Origin: Adiantum capillus-veneris
Taxonomy: Eukaryota; Streptophyta; Polypodiopsida; Polypodiales; Pteridaceae
Assembly (NCBI GenBank): GCA_014529385.2
Contig: CM043960.1
Span: 34,612,396 to 34,676,395, forward strand
DNA length: 64,000 nt
Direction: 5' to 3'
Each line of letters begins with the position of its first letter. Position 1 is the first letter of the stretch. Below the pieces are notes generated by a model. That model saw only the letters and a program-made list of their open reading frames with translations. It did no database searches and was not told the DNA's origin. Both the position numbers and the translations under genes were made by a program. Shown here one piece after another: positions 34,440 through 45,735 of the stretch.

Positions 34440-36041
34440 TCAAAATTGAAAATTGGGCAAATCTATGAGAAAAGACATCATACGGGTATAATGTCTTTTG
34501 GCACTGCTGAAGTGATTTTTCAACTTTGACTTGACAAGGTTTGTTACAAATACTATGGAAAGCTCAAATATCAATTTTGGACTGAAATTGGGCAAAAAAA
34601 CATCTTACGGGTATGATGTCTCTAACCTAATTCTGGGCATATTTTGATATTTTGCTAACACAGATCCTTTGTACTAGTTGTCTAGAGCTTGTATTTCAAG
34701 TTTCATGTCATTTGGATCACATTTGACCCCAAGTAAGTCAAAAATCGGAAAATTGCCAAGAAAAACCTAATATGGCCATAACTTGCACAAACAGAGTTCA
34801 AATTGAATTTTGTGAGTGGACAAAGGATAAGGGTGATACTGAGAGTAAGCAAAGCAAAAATATCCAATTTCTGTGAAAAAAGACATCATACGCGTATGAT
34901 GTCTTGAGGGCTAAACAGAGACCCAAACTGAAAATCTGACATTACCAGAGTGTTCGGAAGGGGGGTTTCACCCGAAGTATGACTTGAGATAAGGGCTATA
35001 ACACACCTTGAAACCTAAAAGACCAAGTCAGAGAGGAGAAAAAACTCTAAGAATACGCATATGATGACCACTTGAGTATTTGTGAGCAAATTTTGACTTT
35101 TGACCTTGCAAGCCGATACAACATACTGTTTCAATCATCCATAGCAAGATTGGAAGAGTTTGAACAATTAACTTGAGAGAAAACGGGTGATTTGAACCTA
35201 GGAGACTGAAAACCAAAAACCTGAGTTTTAAAGCAAAACAGAGTTTCAAATTTTGTTTTAACCACATATATTTGATACTCTAGACAGTGTGAACACTTCA
35301 CAGAAACAGATTTGAAATCTGGACCACATATATTTGATACTCTGGACAGTGTGAACACTTCACAGAAATAGATTTGAAATCTGGACCAGTAGACATCATA
35401 CGCATATGATGTCTTTTTGCACTTCTGGAGGTGATTTTTAGTTTCTGACTTGACTAGTAGCTTGTAAACATAGTCCACATCTCAAATATCAAGTTTGGAT
35501 CAAAATTGAGCACTTAGACATCATACGCGTGTCTCAAAGGTAATTTTGAGCCCCAAAAAAAATTATATATATATTTTTTTTTTTATTTTTTTTTATTTTT
35601 TTTTTAAAAGACATCATACGCGTATGATGTCTTTTGGCAACTCTGGGGGTGATTTTCAAATTTTGACTTAACAAGTTTCTTGCAAACATAGTGTATAGCT
35701 TACATATCAACTTTGGACCAAAATTGGGCAAAGTGACATCATACGCGTATGATGTCTCAACCCTAAACCTAGGGCAAATTTTGAATTTTTGCTAACACAG
35801 ATCCTTTTGACTTGTTGTTTAGAGCCTGTGTTTCAAATTTCATATTATTTGGAGCACATTTGACCCAAAAAAAGTCAAAAGTCGAAAATTGACAAGAAAA
35901 GCCTAATCTGACCTTAGCTTGCACAAACAGAGTTCAAATTGATTTTTGTGAGTTGGTAGAGTGTTAGGGTGACACAGAGAATCAACAGAACAAAAATCTC
36001 CAAAATCTGTGAAAAAAGACATTATATGCATATATAGTCTT
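34440..36041 (+). repeat. Tandem duplication of about 1.14 kb in the element C leader
   Basis: Sequence from about 34440 recurs from about 35580. Palindrome positions pair as 34473/35609, 34600/35735 and 34881/36017, offsets of 1135-1138 bp, and the text between them (for example GCTAACACAGATCCTTT, CTTGCACAAACAGAGTTCAA) also matches. Inside the first copy a 60-odd bp segment with CAGTGTGAACACTTCACAG is itself repeated (35263-35385). Confidence 0.75.
34473..36040. repeat. Eight dispersed copies of a 24 bp palindrome
   Basis: The motif is AGACATCATACG followed by its own reverse complement. Copies lie at 34473, 34600, 34881, 35391, 35516 (truncated), 35609, 35735 and 36017. Those at 34881 and 35609 are perfect and 35735 is perfect over 22 bp; the rest have a few changes. 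The centre is ACGCGT, which contains a CGCG box as recognised by plant CAMTA factors. In RNA each would form a stem with almost no loop. Confidence 0.85.
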
Positions 36042-36141
36042 TTTTGGCAAATCTGAAACAGATTTCTCAGTGAAGTTGACAGATGTCTTCTATCTGATCA
36101 AACAATCCCATTAACCAAGTGTCATTCAGTTTGGATCACGT

Positions 36142-37533
36142 TTGACCACAGAAATTAGGAATAACAAACTGCCAAGACTGAAAAGTCAGACTCCTCGAGA
36201 AGGAGTAGTGTATTCAAGATCTGGTAGATATCTACAGAACAACCGACAAAGATTAAGGGAACACGTCTCGTTAAGAGATCGTATGGAGATAAATCCATTA
36301 GCAACTCTTAGACGAGAAGCTACAAAAGGTCTTGGAGAACAAATGCTACGCTTAGGAGACCACATACATGAGGCCGACTCGTTCTCTCAATACAGTGATT
36401 CATCACAGACAACAGAGTCCACGACTAAGCCAACTACAGGCTTTGATCTAGATCAAGAAAAGCTAATAGAGGAGTTGGTTCAAAGACTTTCCCCTATTGT
36501 TAAGCCAGAATTTAGGGAACCCATGTGGTATGAGAAAGATCAAAATTGGACCAATCACACAACAGAGGAGTGCTACTACATAGGGTCCGTGTGAGATAGA
36601 CCCTATGAACGACCACTAGCACCAATACAAGCACCAAGGTATGCACACGAGAAATTGCCTGTACCCCCAGGTTTTGAGAGAGTAACACTAGTCGTCCGGG
36701 GACAACCACAACTTATGTCAGAGGTAAAACCTATAGGACTGAGAAACACAACAATGGTGGGCCAACCGAGGATGCAACCGCTAGTAATGACCCCAATGTA
36801 TTACAATGATCCTAGGAGATACTATCCTTTAGGAGCAGAAACGGGATATGGAGCACAGGGAATGGTAAGGCCAAAACAACCATTATCGCCTACGTCCCAA
36901 CCAACAGAGGAAAGGTATAACATGGACGGAAAAACGTTGAGATTCATTGCAGAGAGAGGTATAGCACGGTGGCAACCTGCTTACAGCCACCAAGAAAAGC
37001 CAGAAGCCCTACAAACGAGGTTAGGCTGTAATAAATGTGGTGGTAACCATTTGATAAACGATTGTCCACACACAGAAGTTGTGCCAATCAATGTTTATTG
37101 CCTCAGTTGTGTCACAGATCATTTCATTTGTGATTGTCCACAGAACCCAAATAGGGTAGCAAAGGCTGCAAAAAATAATGAGCCTATCGTACAGTTACCA
37201 AGTAGCTCCGAACACGATAATGTTGTGCCTGTTAAAGCCATGACGAGATTAAAAACGCAAAAAGCTGCTGAAATCCCGTCAAGTGAAGAGCCTAAACTAG
37301 GTATTCCAAGCGCGACACGAAGACAACGTAATACATGGAAAGCTAGGAAGGCAAGGATGAAAGTGACAAAAGAACGTGAGGAAGCAATCCTAGAAGAAGA
37401 GTTAAGACAAACGAGAGAAAGATTAGAGAAATTAGAGAGTCAAAAGAGAATTCAAGAAGATGACTCTGAAAAGGAGAAGACAAAAAACGGCAAGGAAACA
37501 ACAAGTGTGAGCTTGGAAAGGTCTCGGTGTTAG
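36142..37533 (+). pseudogene. Element C gag with two zinc knuckles
   Basis: One frame with a single internal TGA (36592). There is no ATG at its head; the frame is open from a TTG. The first half is charged and disordered. The second carries VPPGFERVTL, then two knuckles of the form CX2CX3HX4C, CNKCGGNHLINDC and CLSCVTDHFICDC (about 37027-37140), one residue shorter than the usual CX2CX4HX4C. A basic coiled-coil tail follows (VTKEREEAILEEEL). It ends in a frameshift at 37527. Confidence 0.75.
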
Positions 37534-38216
37534 TTGAAAAGGTACACGAACCATTGGACGCACTGATGAGAGCTTACGAAGCAAGAGTAAAGAACACTCA
37601 AACCCAGGAACAACGTTGGACATATTCGAATGCAGAACTGGAAAAGCAGAGACTAGAGATGTGTCAGAAAATGATCGAGACGGCACAAGCTCTATTAGAA
37701 CCTCCGAGAGACAAACTAGAGCATGAGACTGGAAACCCAACTCAAACAAATGCTATCCCTTCACCGCATGAACAGATAGCTGAAACCGCTAAAAGTGCGC
37801 AAAAAGCTGAGAGAACGAATAGGGATGAACACATAGTGATGAACTCAACTGATCAAGAGATGGAAAGTTTTCATCCTCTAATACAGAGGTCTTATAAAAG
37901 AGACGAAGATTATGATGAGTTTTGGAAACAAGTGTGAGAGGAAAACTTTGCAAATGAGCTGAGTTGTCAAGCTAATCAGTATAATGTGGAAAAGGACATC
38001 AGCAATCCTCCCATAGAGGAATTTGAGGCAGGATCTCAAGTGGACTTAGATCTGCATTCTTACTGGGGAGATGGAGGCTCTGTTAGAACAGTAGAGAGTA
38101 AACCTCATTCGCTGAAGACCTTACCTTCATACTTAGGAGAATAGGAAGCAAAATCTAAGATTAGAGCGCTTCCCTCACAAGGAATCTCTTCATAAAAAGT
38201 TATGGATTCGTAAGGA
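37527..38216 (+). pseudogene. Element C gag-pro linker
   Basis: Continues the polyprotein in another frame with four stops (TGA 37935, then TAG and two TAA before 38216). It encodes a Glu/Gln-rich, helix-prone region (NAELEKQRLEMCQKMIETAQ). No known domain. The same frame leads into the first protease-like domain. Confidence 0.6.
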
Positions 38217-38909
38217 TTGATAGAGATTTTGTCAACACCAATGACATGCACTATCACCCTAGCTGAGCTTCTAAAACTACGACCAAATATGTGGGCCACG
38301 ATAGGAAAATGGTTAGAAAAATTTGGCGTAAAAGACCCAACTTCAAAGCTGCAAGAAGGGATACGAGAGCTGAATAAGCCGCAAAAAAACGCAAAACCGG
38401 TACCTTTGAACAAGGTCGGAGAGTATTGTGAAGGAGAGGATGGGAATACAACTTTACCAGTTGAATTCCAAGGAGTAAAGACAATGGCAATACTTGACAA
38501 CGGAGTAGGGGTGGCCATTGCCACAAAAGAAATATGGAAGAAATGGGGAAAACCAACAACAATCAGGAAAACAAGGTTGAAACTCCAACTAGCTGACGAA
38601 CATATGGAGAAACCTTTGGGACTCTTAGAGAAAGTCATAGTGACTTTTTGTGGGATTGAGTATGAGCATACATTTGCTATTGTTGATTTTGGCAAGGAGA
38701 GCAACTATGATCTCAAATTGGGAAGACCATTCATGAGACAACTAAAAATGGTCCAGGATTGGGGTTACGACCACATATACCTGAGACACAAGGAAACCAC
38801 GACACGAGTAAACTTGAAAGACCATAGTTACAAGGACGTGAATCGAACACCTGTCGAGGATTTCTTCAGCTACATTAGCAGGAATATAACTTCCAGCTTG
38901 GCTAGGTAA
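38217..38909 (+). pseudogene. Element C first protease-like domain
   Basis: 230-codon frame. After a helical segment (ITLAELLKLRPNMW) it has the retropepsin fold pattern: VEFQGVKTMAILDNGVGVAI, where DNG replaces the catalytic DTG or DSG, then KLQLADEHMEKPLG, VIVTFCGIEYEHTFAIVDF and DLKLGRPFMRQLKM (the usual LGRPF/W). If the changed Asn position is tolerated it could be active, but it is more likely decayed. No RT follows. Confidence 0.75.
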
Positions 38910-38925
38910 ACCCAAAGAGCTATGG

Positions 38926-40128
38926 ATGTGTGGAGCTTCAAATTGTGGAAGCCTTAAACGCGAGGAATGTGTCTTAGAAAGGGCGATTGAGGATGAAACT
39001 TACATTGGTGAACCCTTTCCAGAGGAAGTTCTTGAACCATTAGAATGGACACACATTCTTGCCACACTAGATGTCTGTGCGATTCCAAATGGTCCCACAA
39101 CAAATTTTTGCGACAAAGACGGATATGATGTAGTTTCGTATTTCATGATGGGAGTAGTGATTGATAAAGAATCAGATCAAAGTGATACACGAGTGAAAAA
39201 GGATGAACCAGAAAAGATAAATGAAGAGGATATCTCTCACGACATTTCGGATCGTCTAGATTGGGGAAATGACGTAGACAAGGAGTCTTTAGACAACTCT
39301 AGTGCACAAGAGGAAACAATCAAGGTGTCAGTGACCGGAGCTATCGACGAAGTGAAGGACCAGCAAGAAGTTCAAGAAGTGATGCTTACACAAAGCTTTA
39401 GCAAGTGCACAGAATCTGCTAAACCCAGTGAAATGGCAGAGAAACTTAATTTACAAGAAGCTGACACAAGATTCAAGGAACAAGAATCAAAGATTACTAA
39501 AGCATGCAAGGAGGATATGAAAGACCTGTTAGTGAACAAGAAGATCAAATTCGTGATAAGTACGCATGAAGGAGTCAATCTAAATTTCACAGCAGAGATT
39601 GATCACATTGCCACGACGAATGTTATGTCATATGGCATGTGGTTATTTTTAGGTAAACCAGAGCTTTATGAAATTCAAGTCAAGGTTTTTATCTCACCAG
39701 GAATATAAGTCATAAGTTTGGGGATTGCAGAGGCGACCCTTAAACTACAGTCCAAAGAAGTAAAAGACAAATTCCTAGTGGTGGACTCTCAAAACATGAG
39801 TACACACTTGATTTTGTCCAAGCAATGGGCGAAAATGTTTGAAGAAGCACCTGTATCTTCAACAGTGGTTAAGCCTACGACAACTCAAAGATCTTCGGCC
39901 ACTATCGAGAAAGGAAGAGCTAAAGCAAGTGAAACAGTGTTCTACAACCAAAATCCTTCACTTCAGTCAAAGTCTTTAGCCCAGCCGATTCACGTACACG
40001 AAGAATCCTCTACATCAAAAGCCAAACCCTCGCCAACACAAGGAAACCAAAGCACAAAGTCTATCAACCAAAGTTTCCATCGCAACAAAGCCTCCACAAA
40101 AGAAAGAAACAGGTCAACCAAGTGTTAG
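38926..40128 (+). pseudogene. Element C second protease-like domain and disordered tail
   Basis: One frame with a single TAA (39706). The first 200 codons are acidic and disordered. From 39550 it reads FTAEIDHIATTNVMSYGMW then LGKPELYEIQV, and after the stop DKFLVVDSQNM and LILSKQWAKM: a second retropepsin-like unit whose DTG is replaced by EIDHI. It is related to the intact fragment at 17330-17749 (ALLDTGAKYNLLSYGVW). From 39880 it is Ser/Thr/Lys-rich. Confidence 0.65.
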
Positions 40129-41153
40129 TATCCAAGGAGTACATCAAGGACAAAGATCCAATTTGGGTACCAGCATCAAAAGAATCACGACAAGAAAAAG
40201 TCACAGGTTGGATAGCATCAAGCAATTCAATCACTTCTCAAGGCTACTATGATGAGAACATCAAAGTATGGGTCAAAAAACCAAAGGTAACAACTTGGAC
40301 ATACCCAGCATGTGGTATCTCTTCACAACAAGATCAACAAGGCATCAAGCGCAGGTCTAACTGTTCATACAGGAGTAACAATAGGTACAGGAAGAAGAAG
40401 TAAAGACCTTCCAAGCAACAAAAATTGAAGCAGTTGTGGGTACCAAAGTCAGAGCTCTGCGGTGAAAATACCCCACAAAGTCAAGCTAAGGTCACACAGC
40501 AAGAAGTACAACGAATGATCCCAGTCAAGCTACTGAAAGCACAAGGATACTATACAGGTAACACTCAAATTTGGTTGCCAAAGATTAAAGCTTCCCCTGA
40601 GATCATGAAGAAAACTCATGTAGCACAACATGCCTAACAACGACAACCCAACTACGCAACCATGAGTGCTACAACTCCAAGGTGGATCCCTCGTCATTTA
40701 CTACAGGAGCAAGGCTTTTACAAAGGTAACAATAATATTTGAACACTGAAGCCAAAGGACCATCAAGTCGAACAAGCAACAAGGAAAGTGGAAAAGCAGG
40801 TCACACAAGGACCAAGGACAACTTGGATTCCAAAACCTATAGCCGGAACTCAACAACAGAGGCCCACAACTAGTCTACAGCCTCTTATCAACAAAGGTAA
40901 AGCAAGGATACAAGAAGAAGTCATAGTTTTAAAGAACACAGTCTGGAAGAAGACTTCATCAACCATTGCTTCAACCTCAAGACCTGTCTCACCACGCAAC
41001 ATCAGTGTGCTACCAAAGCATGAAGAGCAGGTATTTGTCAATGTATTTGACAAAATGGCATCACAAAACCAAACCAAAGAGAATGGCCTAAACCTCAATA
41101 ACATATGGAATTGGATTTCAGGACGTGATCAGGTAAGTCCAATTCGCCATTAA
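40122..41153 (+). pseudogene. Element C repeat-motif ORF (WIP and QGYY modules), unknown
   Basis: One frame with three internal stops (TAA 40401, TAA 40635, TGA near 40739). It contains three copies of a roughly 27-residue module with the pattern W/M-I-P/A, L or I, Q-G-Y/F-Y, N, I/V-W and K: WIASSNSITSQGYYDENIKV, MIPVKLLKAQGYYTGNTQIW and WIPRHLLQEQGFYKGNN. Between them are shorter WVP or WIP motifs (DPIWVPAS, QLWVPKSE, TTWIPKP). I recognise no family. Position after the protease, where RT would be expected, makes it an accessory or replacement domain of a non-autonomous element. Confidence 0.55.
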
Positions 41154-41620
41154 AAATACATGGCATAAGAGTCTAGAGTCTGGCAGCTGAGCCACTAAAT
41201 GAGCAAAGTGTTAGACCCAAGCTTCAAGTCTAATATTTTCTCTGTGGTCTATGAGTCTAGCTAATAGATATAAGCTCAAGCTGGAGAGTTGAGCATACAT
41301 AAAGTCATGTCGCTCATGCTGGAAGAGGTGAGCATAAGAGTTGAAGTCTATTATTTTGTACGGTGGAGAAAATGGAGTAGTCCAAAAACACTCACGCACT
41401 TGATGCAGTGAGGAAGAGTGGAGAAACCTCGTCAACAAAAATCCTTCTTGTGAGAAGTGATAGGTTTTGCTACACTTGCTCTAAGAAGAACCCCTCAATA
41501 CTCTTCTCTGGCACCACATCTCGTTTAACATGCATAACTCTGTGCAAGCATATATATGTCCTCACATTGGACATATGCATCAGACACTCTTTGGTGTTCC
41601 ACCCATGCACTTACACAAAG
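41154..41620. other. Spacer after element C coding region
   Basis: No ORF or LTR recognised. It shows no visible similarity to the 5' LTR of C, so the right end of C is undefined. Confidence 0.4.
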
Positions 41621-41830
41621 GTTTAGGTTATAGGTTAAGTGAGATTATAGATTAGGTTAGAGCTAGCAACAAATTAATAGTAGAAAAAATGCAAACGAAC
41701 TTCAAAGATGACTCGTGTACGTCTAAAAATACAAACGGACTTCGGTTAGGTTAGATTATAAGTTAGGTTTAAGTTATAAGTTAGGTTAGTTTTAGGTTAT
41801 AGGTTAGGTTAGAGCTAGCGACAAATTAAT
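41621..41830. repeat. Low-complexity AGGTTA-rich stretch
   Basis: Irregular repetition of TAGGTTATA and TTAGGTTA words, with one early partial copy of the adjacent 184 bp unit (GTTAGAGCTAGCAACAAATT, near 41660). It is not the plant telomere repeat TTTAGGG. Confidence 0.7.
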
Positions 41831-42366
41831 AGTAGAAAAAACGCAATCGGACTTGAAAAGTGCACACATACTTCAAAGACCTTAATATATAGTCATTGAC
41901 CAATAAAGAAGAGATTATTACCATGTGGTCCTAACCTCCATGCACCTTTAGACCGAGGTGTATGGGGATCGGGACTAGCTAGAGAATGTGAGGTTGTTAG
42001 AGCTAGCAGCAAATAGTAGAAAAAACACAATTGGACTTCAAAAGTGCACACAGACTTCAAGAACCTTAATATATAGTCAGTGACCAATAAAGACGATATT
42101 ATTACCCTGTTTTCCTAATCTCCATGCACCTCTAGATCGCAGTGTGCGGGGATAGGGCCTGGCTAGAGAATCTGAGGTTGTTAGAGCTAATAGCAAATAG
42201 TAGAAAAAACACAATCGGACTTCAAAAGTGCACACAGACTTCAAGAACCTTAATATATAGTCATTGACCAATAAAGAAGAGATTATTACTCTGTGGTCCT
42301 AATCTCCGTGTACCTCTAGACCGAGGTGTGCGGGGATCGGGCCTGGCTAGAGAATGTGAGGTTGTC
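41831..42366. repeat. 184 bp tandem repeat, about 2.9 copies
   Basis: Units start at 41831, 42015 and 42199 (AGTAGAAAAAAC...), spaced exactly 184 bp. Shared landmarks are AAGTGCACACA, TTAATATATAGTCA and TAGAGAATGTGAGGTTGT. The array ends 80 bp before the CACTA transposase, so it could be subterminal sequence of that element. No CACTA terminus was found on this side. Confidence 0.85.
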
Positions 42367-42447
42367 ATGTATTGTCATGTACTTAGTAGGGTGTAGTTAT
42401 AACAACTAGAGTGTTTAATTATTTGATGCATCATTGGTAGATAAAAT

Positions 42448-42988
42448 ATGGACGATAGGATGGAATGTCCTTGTGCACATTGCAAGCATCAGATCTTTCA
42501 AAAATGAAAAATCTACAACCAACACATACGCAATCACGGTCTCTTTCCGATAGAGAAACTACAAGACCTGCATTATCAATCTCATGGTCTAGAGATTTAA
42601 GGTCAAACTCCGCAAGTAGATATTGCTCCAACTTCATCCCAGAGAAGACAATTTTCAAACGAGCAGTCATCGACTCGGTCCTTCCAACTAATACCTGACG
42701 CGGCATTTCAAGAAGTAGAGATGGAGCAGATGTTGGATGCGTTCTTTGACATGGATTCCAACATAGAACGCGACAACATTGAATGCAAAATTGTGGACCA
42801 ACCTCAACCATCCCGTTCATATCGACGGCATGATAGCAACAATAAAGATGGCGAGATGATGCAAAGTCTTGCACGCATGTCGCTCTACACTGGTGTAAAA
42901 ATCTCTGTTCTCCATACCGCGTTGGCAATGCTTAATTTGCAATATGTCTACGGTTGGTCTGACGCCTCAGTCACACAGAGCTTTTCAG
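42448..42988 (+). pseudogene. CACTA transposase, N-terminal (transposase-associated) domain
   Basis: ATG at 42448 opens MDDRMECPCAHCKH, a cysteine motif typical of the transposase-associated domain at the start of TNP2 proteins. The same frame continues through a TGA (about 42505) and a TAA (about 42598) with HIRNHGLFP and HYQSHG, fitting the usual HL..GF and HGE region. 42721-42988 adds an acidic linker and VYGWSDASVTQSF, matching the GWSD that precedes the TNP2 core. A possible 88 bp intron (42989-43076, GT..AG) follows, though its phase does not fit exactly. Confidence 0.8.
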
Positions 42989-43041
42989 GTAAATACATTG
43001 TATCCTAAGCATGATAAAGTGAAAATTACAGTTCATATAAA

Positions 43042-43818
43042 GTGATCAAAGGGCTGACTTGTTCATGTAATGACAGGTTGCTCAATGAGAAAATCTTGCC
43101 AGAAGGGAATCACATGCCCCCTACCCGTCCAACCGCTAAAAAGCTTCTTACTAATTTGGGCATGGATTATCACAAAATACATGCATGTCCTAATGATTGT
43201 ATACTTTTCTGCAATGAGTATGAAAACTTGGAACAGTGTCCCAATTGTGGATCAAACAAGTACAGGGAGGACACACAAGGAAAATGTATCCCTACAAAGG
43301 CCCTTCGACACTTTCCTATCATTCCAGGAATAAAGAGCATGTTCAGGTGGAAGTCCATAGCCGCTTTGATGACATGGCACTCAGATACTAGATCGACAGA
43401 TGATGTGATGCGGGTACCTACTGACTCTCGTGCATGGGAGCACATAGAGGAAATCTGGCCTACATTTAAGAATGAGTGTTGATGTATCCACTTTGATCCG
43501 GCAATGGTGGACGAAGTAAACCCATTCGGATTACAGAGTTCGTCATGGAGCACGTGGCCTATTTTTCTGGTTAATTATAATCTTCCACCATGGCTCGCTA
43601 TCAAGAAGGGCCATCTGTTGTTGTCATTGATCATCCCAGGAAAGTACAAAGCAAAGAACATGGACGTCTATTTGGCACCACTTATAGAAGAGCTCCGAAT
43701 CTTGTGGACAAGAAACGATGTGGTTGATATGTCCCAACCAATCGGATGACAGAATGTACATGTGCAAGGCATTATCATGTGGACCATGTACATTGGCCAA
43801 GCTTCGGTGAGTGCTCAG
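43042..43818 (+). pseudogene. CACTA transposase core (TNP2-like), first half
   Basis: Contains LPEGNHMPPTRPTAKKLL, IHACPNDCILFCNEYE, CPNCGSNKY, LRHFPIIPGIKSMF, MTWHSD, NPFGLQSSS, WPIFLVNYNLPPWL and LSLIIPGKYKAKNMDVYLAP, in the order of plant En/Spm TNP2 transposases (Transposase_21). A TGA at 43480 sits where the family has Arg (CGA decay) and another at 43747. The exon ends near GTGAGT (43807) or GTAAGT (43819), and a good acceptor TTTCAG lies at 43883-43888, so an intron of about 70-82 bp is likely. Confidence 0.9.
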
Positions 43819-43888
43819 GTAAGTGCCTTTAAAACCCTCACACACATGTGATTCCTGGCTATGCCAACACTTTTTTGTGATGTTTCAG

Positions 43889-44481
43889 GCTTGAGCTACT
43901 CGGGCAATCATGCATGTCCGAAATGTGGTCCTTGACTTGGCTTCTGCCGCTTTGAGCATTTGAGCAAGACAGTTTACAAGGAGCATGGTAGATTTTTTCC
44001 TGAAGGACATGAGCTACCTGAACCAAACATATGCAAACATGACATGCATCCACTAAAAGCGAGTGATTGAAAAAACGTGTGGCTGGAGAGGGGAGATTGG
44101 ATGCCACCTGGAATGAAAAGACTTTCTATTTTCCATGAACTCCCATACTGGAGTGACCTGCTGATTAATCATTTGCTCGACCCAATGCACATCTTTAAAA
44201 ATGTGGGGGAGATCATATGGAAAACCATCACTGGAAAAAGGGAAAGCAAGGCTCAAAGAGATGACCTGCAGGATGTAGGTCAAATGCCAAAGATGTGGCC
44301 TCGACTTAAACCGAAGGGAAAGTTTGCTATACCAAAAGTTCCATGGGTTCTGAGTCGTGCAGAAGAGCAACAAGTGAAGAAGATTATTCCCACAGGGTGC
44401 ATGCGAAGTTTGAAAACGGCTTTTACAAGAGATGACAATCTCAGTGGTCTTAAGTCTCACGATTGGCACAAATTTTTATAG
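43889..44481 (+). pseudogene. CACTA transposase core, second half
   Basis: After the presumed intron a frame reads GLSYSGNHACPKCG, the zinc-binding region following the catalytic core. A TGA interrupts it, then EHLSKTVYKEHGRFFPEGHE. 44077-44481 carries DLLINHLLDPMHIFKNVGE, matching the conserved LDVMHIEKNVCE-type segment, and ends at TAG (44479), where the family has Gln before the LP motif. Confidence 0.85.
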
Positions 44482-45065
44482 TTTATCTTACCAATTTCCA
44501 TAAAGGGTTGTTTGACAGATGACAGTAAAAGAACAATTTACAAAATCAGTGAGTTGGTACACTGGATCAATTCAAAAGAGATAAGAGAAGACAACATCGG
44601 TGCAACACACTTAAATGCCATTGAAGCAGTGTGCATGGTGGAGAAGTACTTCCAAAAAACATTCTTACCATCCAAATGCATGTACTGGTGCATGTGGTCG
44701 ATGAAGGTGCAGTTGCTAGGGTGGTCCATAGTAGGTGTATGTTCTTCTTGGAGAGATTTATGAAGACTTTAAAGGGGTTTTTTTGCCAAAGGGCTCGCCC
44801 CAAGGGTAGCATGGCCAAAGGATGGCTTATACAAGAGTCTCTTGTCCTCATCAGTGAATTTTTGGTCTCAATTGATCCAGAGATGCCCCAAATGTGGACT
44901 ACTAAGGTCAACGTCAAGGTGGCAGGGAACGAGCCGCAGGAACAAGGCATCATTAGGAAGATGGACATCACAATGCGAGAAAAGGTTATGAGATTTTGCC
45001 TACTCAACTTAGACATCATGCAAAAGTGGCTAGAGAGGTACGAAGGGGAAAGCAACAACGCTTGA
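44482..45065 (+). pseudogene. CACTA transposase DUF4218 domain
   Basis: Same frame as before up to about 44690 (FILPISIKGCL, EAVCMVEKYFQKTFLPS), then a frameshift into 44631-45065: HVLVHVVDEGAVARVVHSRC, ERFMKTLKGFF and ARPKGSMAKGW match DUF4218 (usual HL.HLVDE, ERFMG.LK, RPEGSIAEGY). In intact CACTA elements DUF4216 follows in the same protein; here it is found only 5.8 kb further on, inside the palindrome. Confidence 0.85.
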
Positions 45066-45399
45066 TAGATCGCCTTCAAAGCGCAATCGTGCCACTAGAA
45101 ACCTTCCTTTTCCAGATCATCTTCAAAAACTACCTAACTTTCCTACTGGGCGGTGGTTAGATGTGACAATCTCAGAGGCAAAGAGGAATCGAGTGTTGAT
45201 TATTGAAGAGGAAGAAGAGATGCCACGGGGTTGCGATTGGCATGTATATTTCACAACTTCCTTTTGTAGCTCCACATGATCACATTGCTTTGATAACTTT
45301 TAGTCTGTTTCAATTTTACGGCTGCAATATTAAAAATATGGAGCTTTGTGGTCACATGGGAAACACTTCAGAGTGCAATGGATCGACGAACAAAGGGTT
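45066..45399 (+). other. Tail of the CACTA coding region
   Basis: A frame from about 45069 to 45281 (LPNFPTGRWLDVTISEAKR, then EEEEEMPRGCDW) could be the linker between DUF4218 and DUF4216. It is short and lacks a recognised domain. The left palindrome arm begins right after it. Confidence 0.35.
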
Positions 45400-45700
45400 T
45401 AGGATAATTTTATACTCAATCAATACATTTTCATGAATTTTCTTGGTTCTATTTATTTATGATTAATTTGTAATCTTTGTAAACTCTTCATTGATAATTG
45501 TATACTTACGTAGTAGTAAAGTTTCATGCAATTGTAAATTCTCAACTTTCCCATATGTACAGGCCTTTTGATGACTCTAGCAGTATTCTTTGGTAAAGTT
45601 TGAGTTATCTTTAAGTATGTATGTTCTACCCGGTGTCTAGTCCCATTTATGGTTCAATAGTTTGTGAAATCAAGCTATTGTTAGGTATTCAATCACTCAG

Positions 45701-45735
<35 letters not shown>

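Noticed and set aside
41621-41830. Interstitial telomere repeat
   Set aside because: Words are AGGTTA/TTAGGTTA in irregular order, not TTTAGGG or TTAGGG in tandem.
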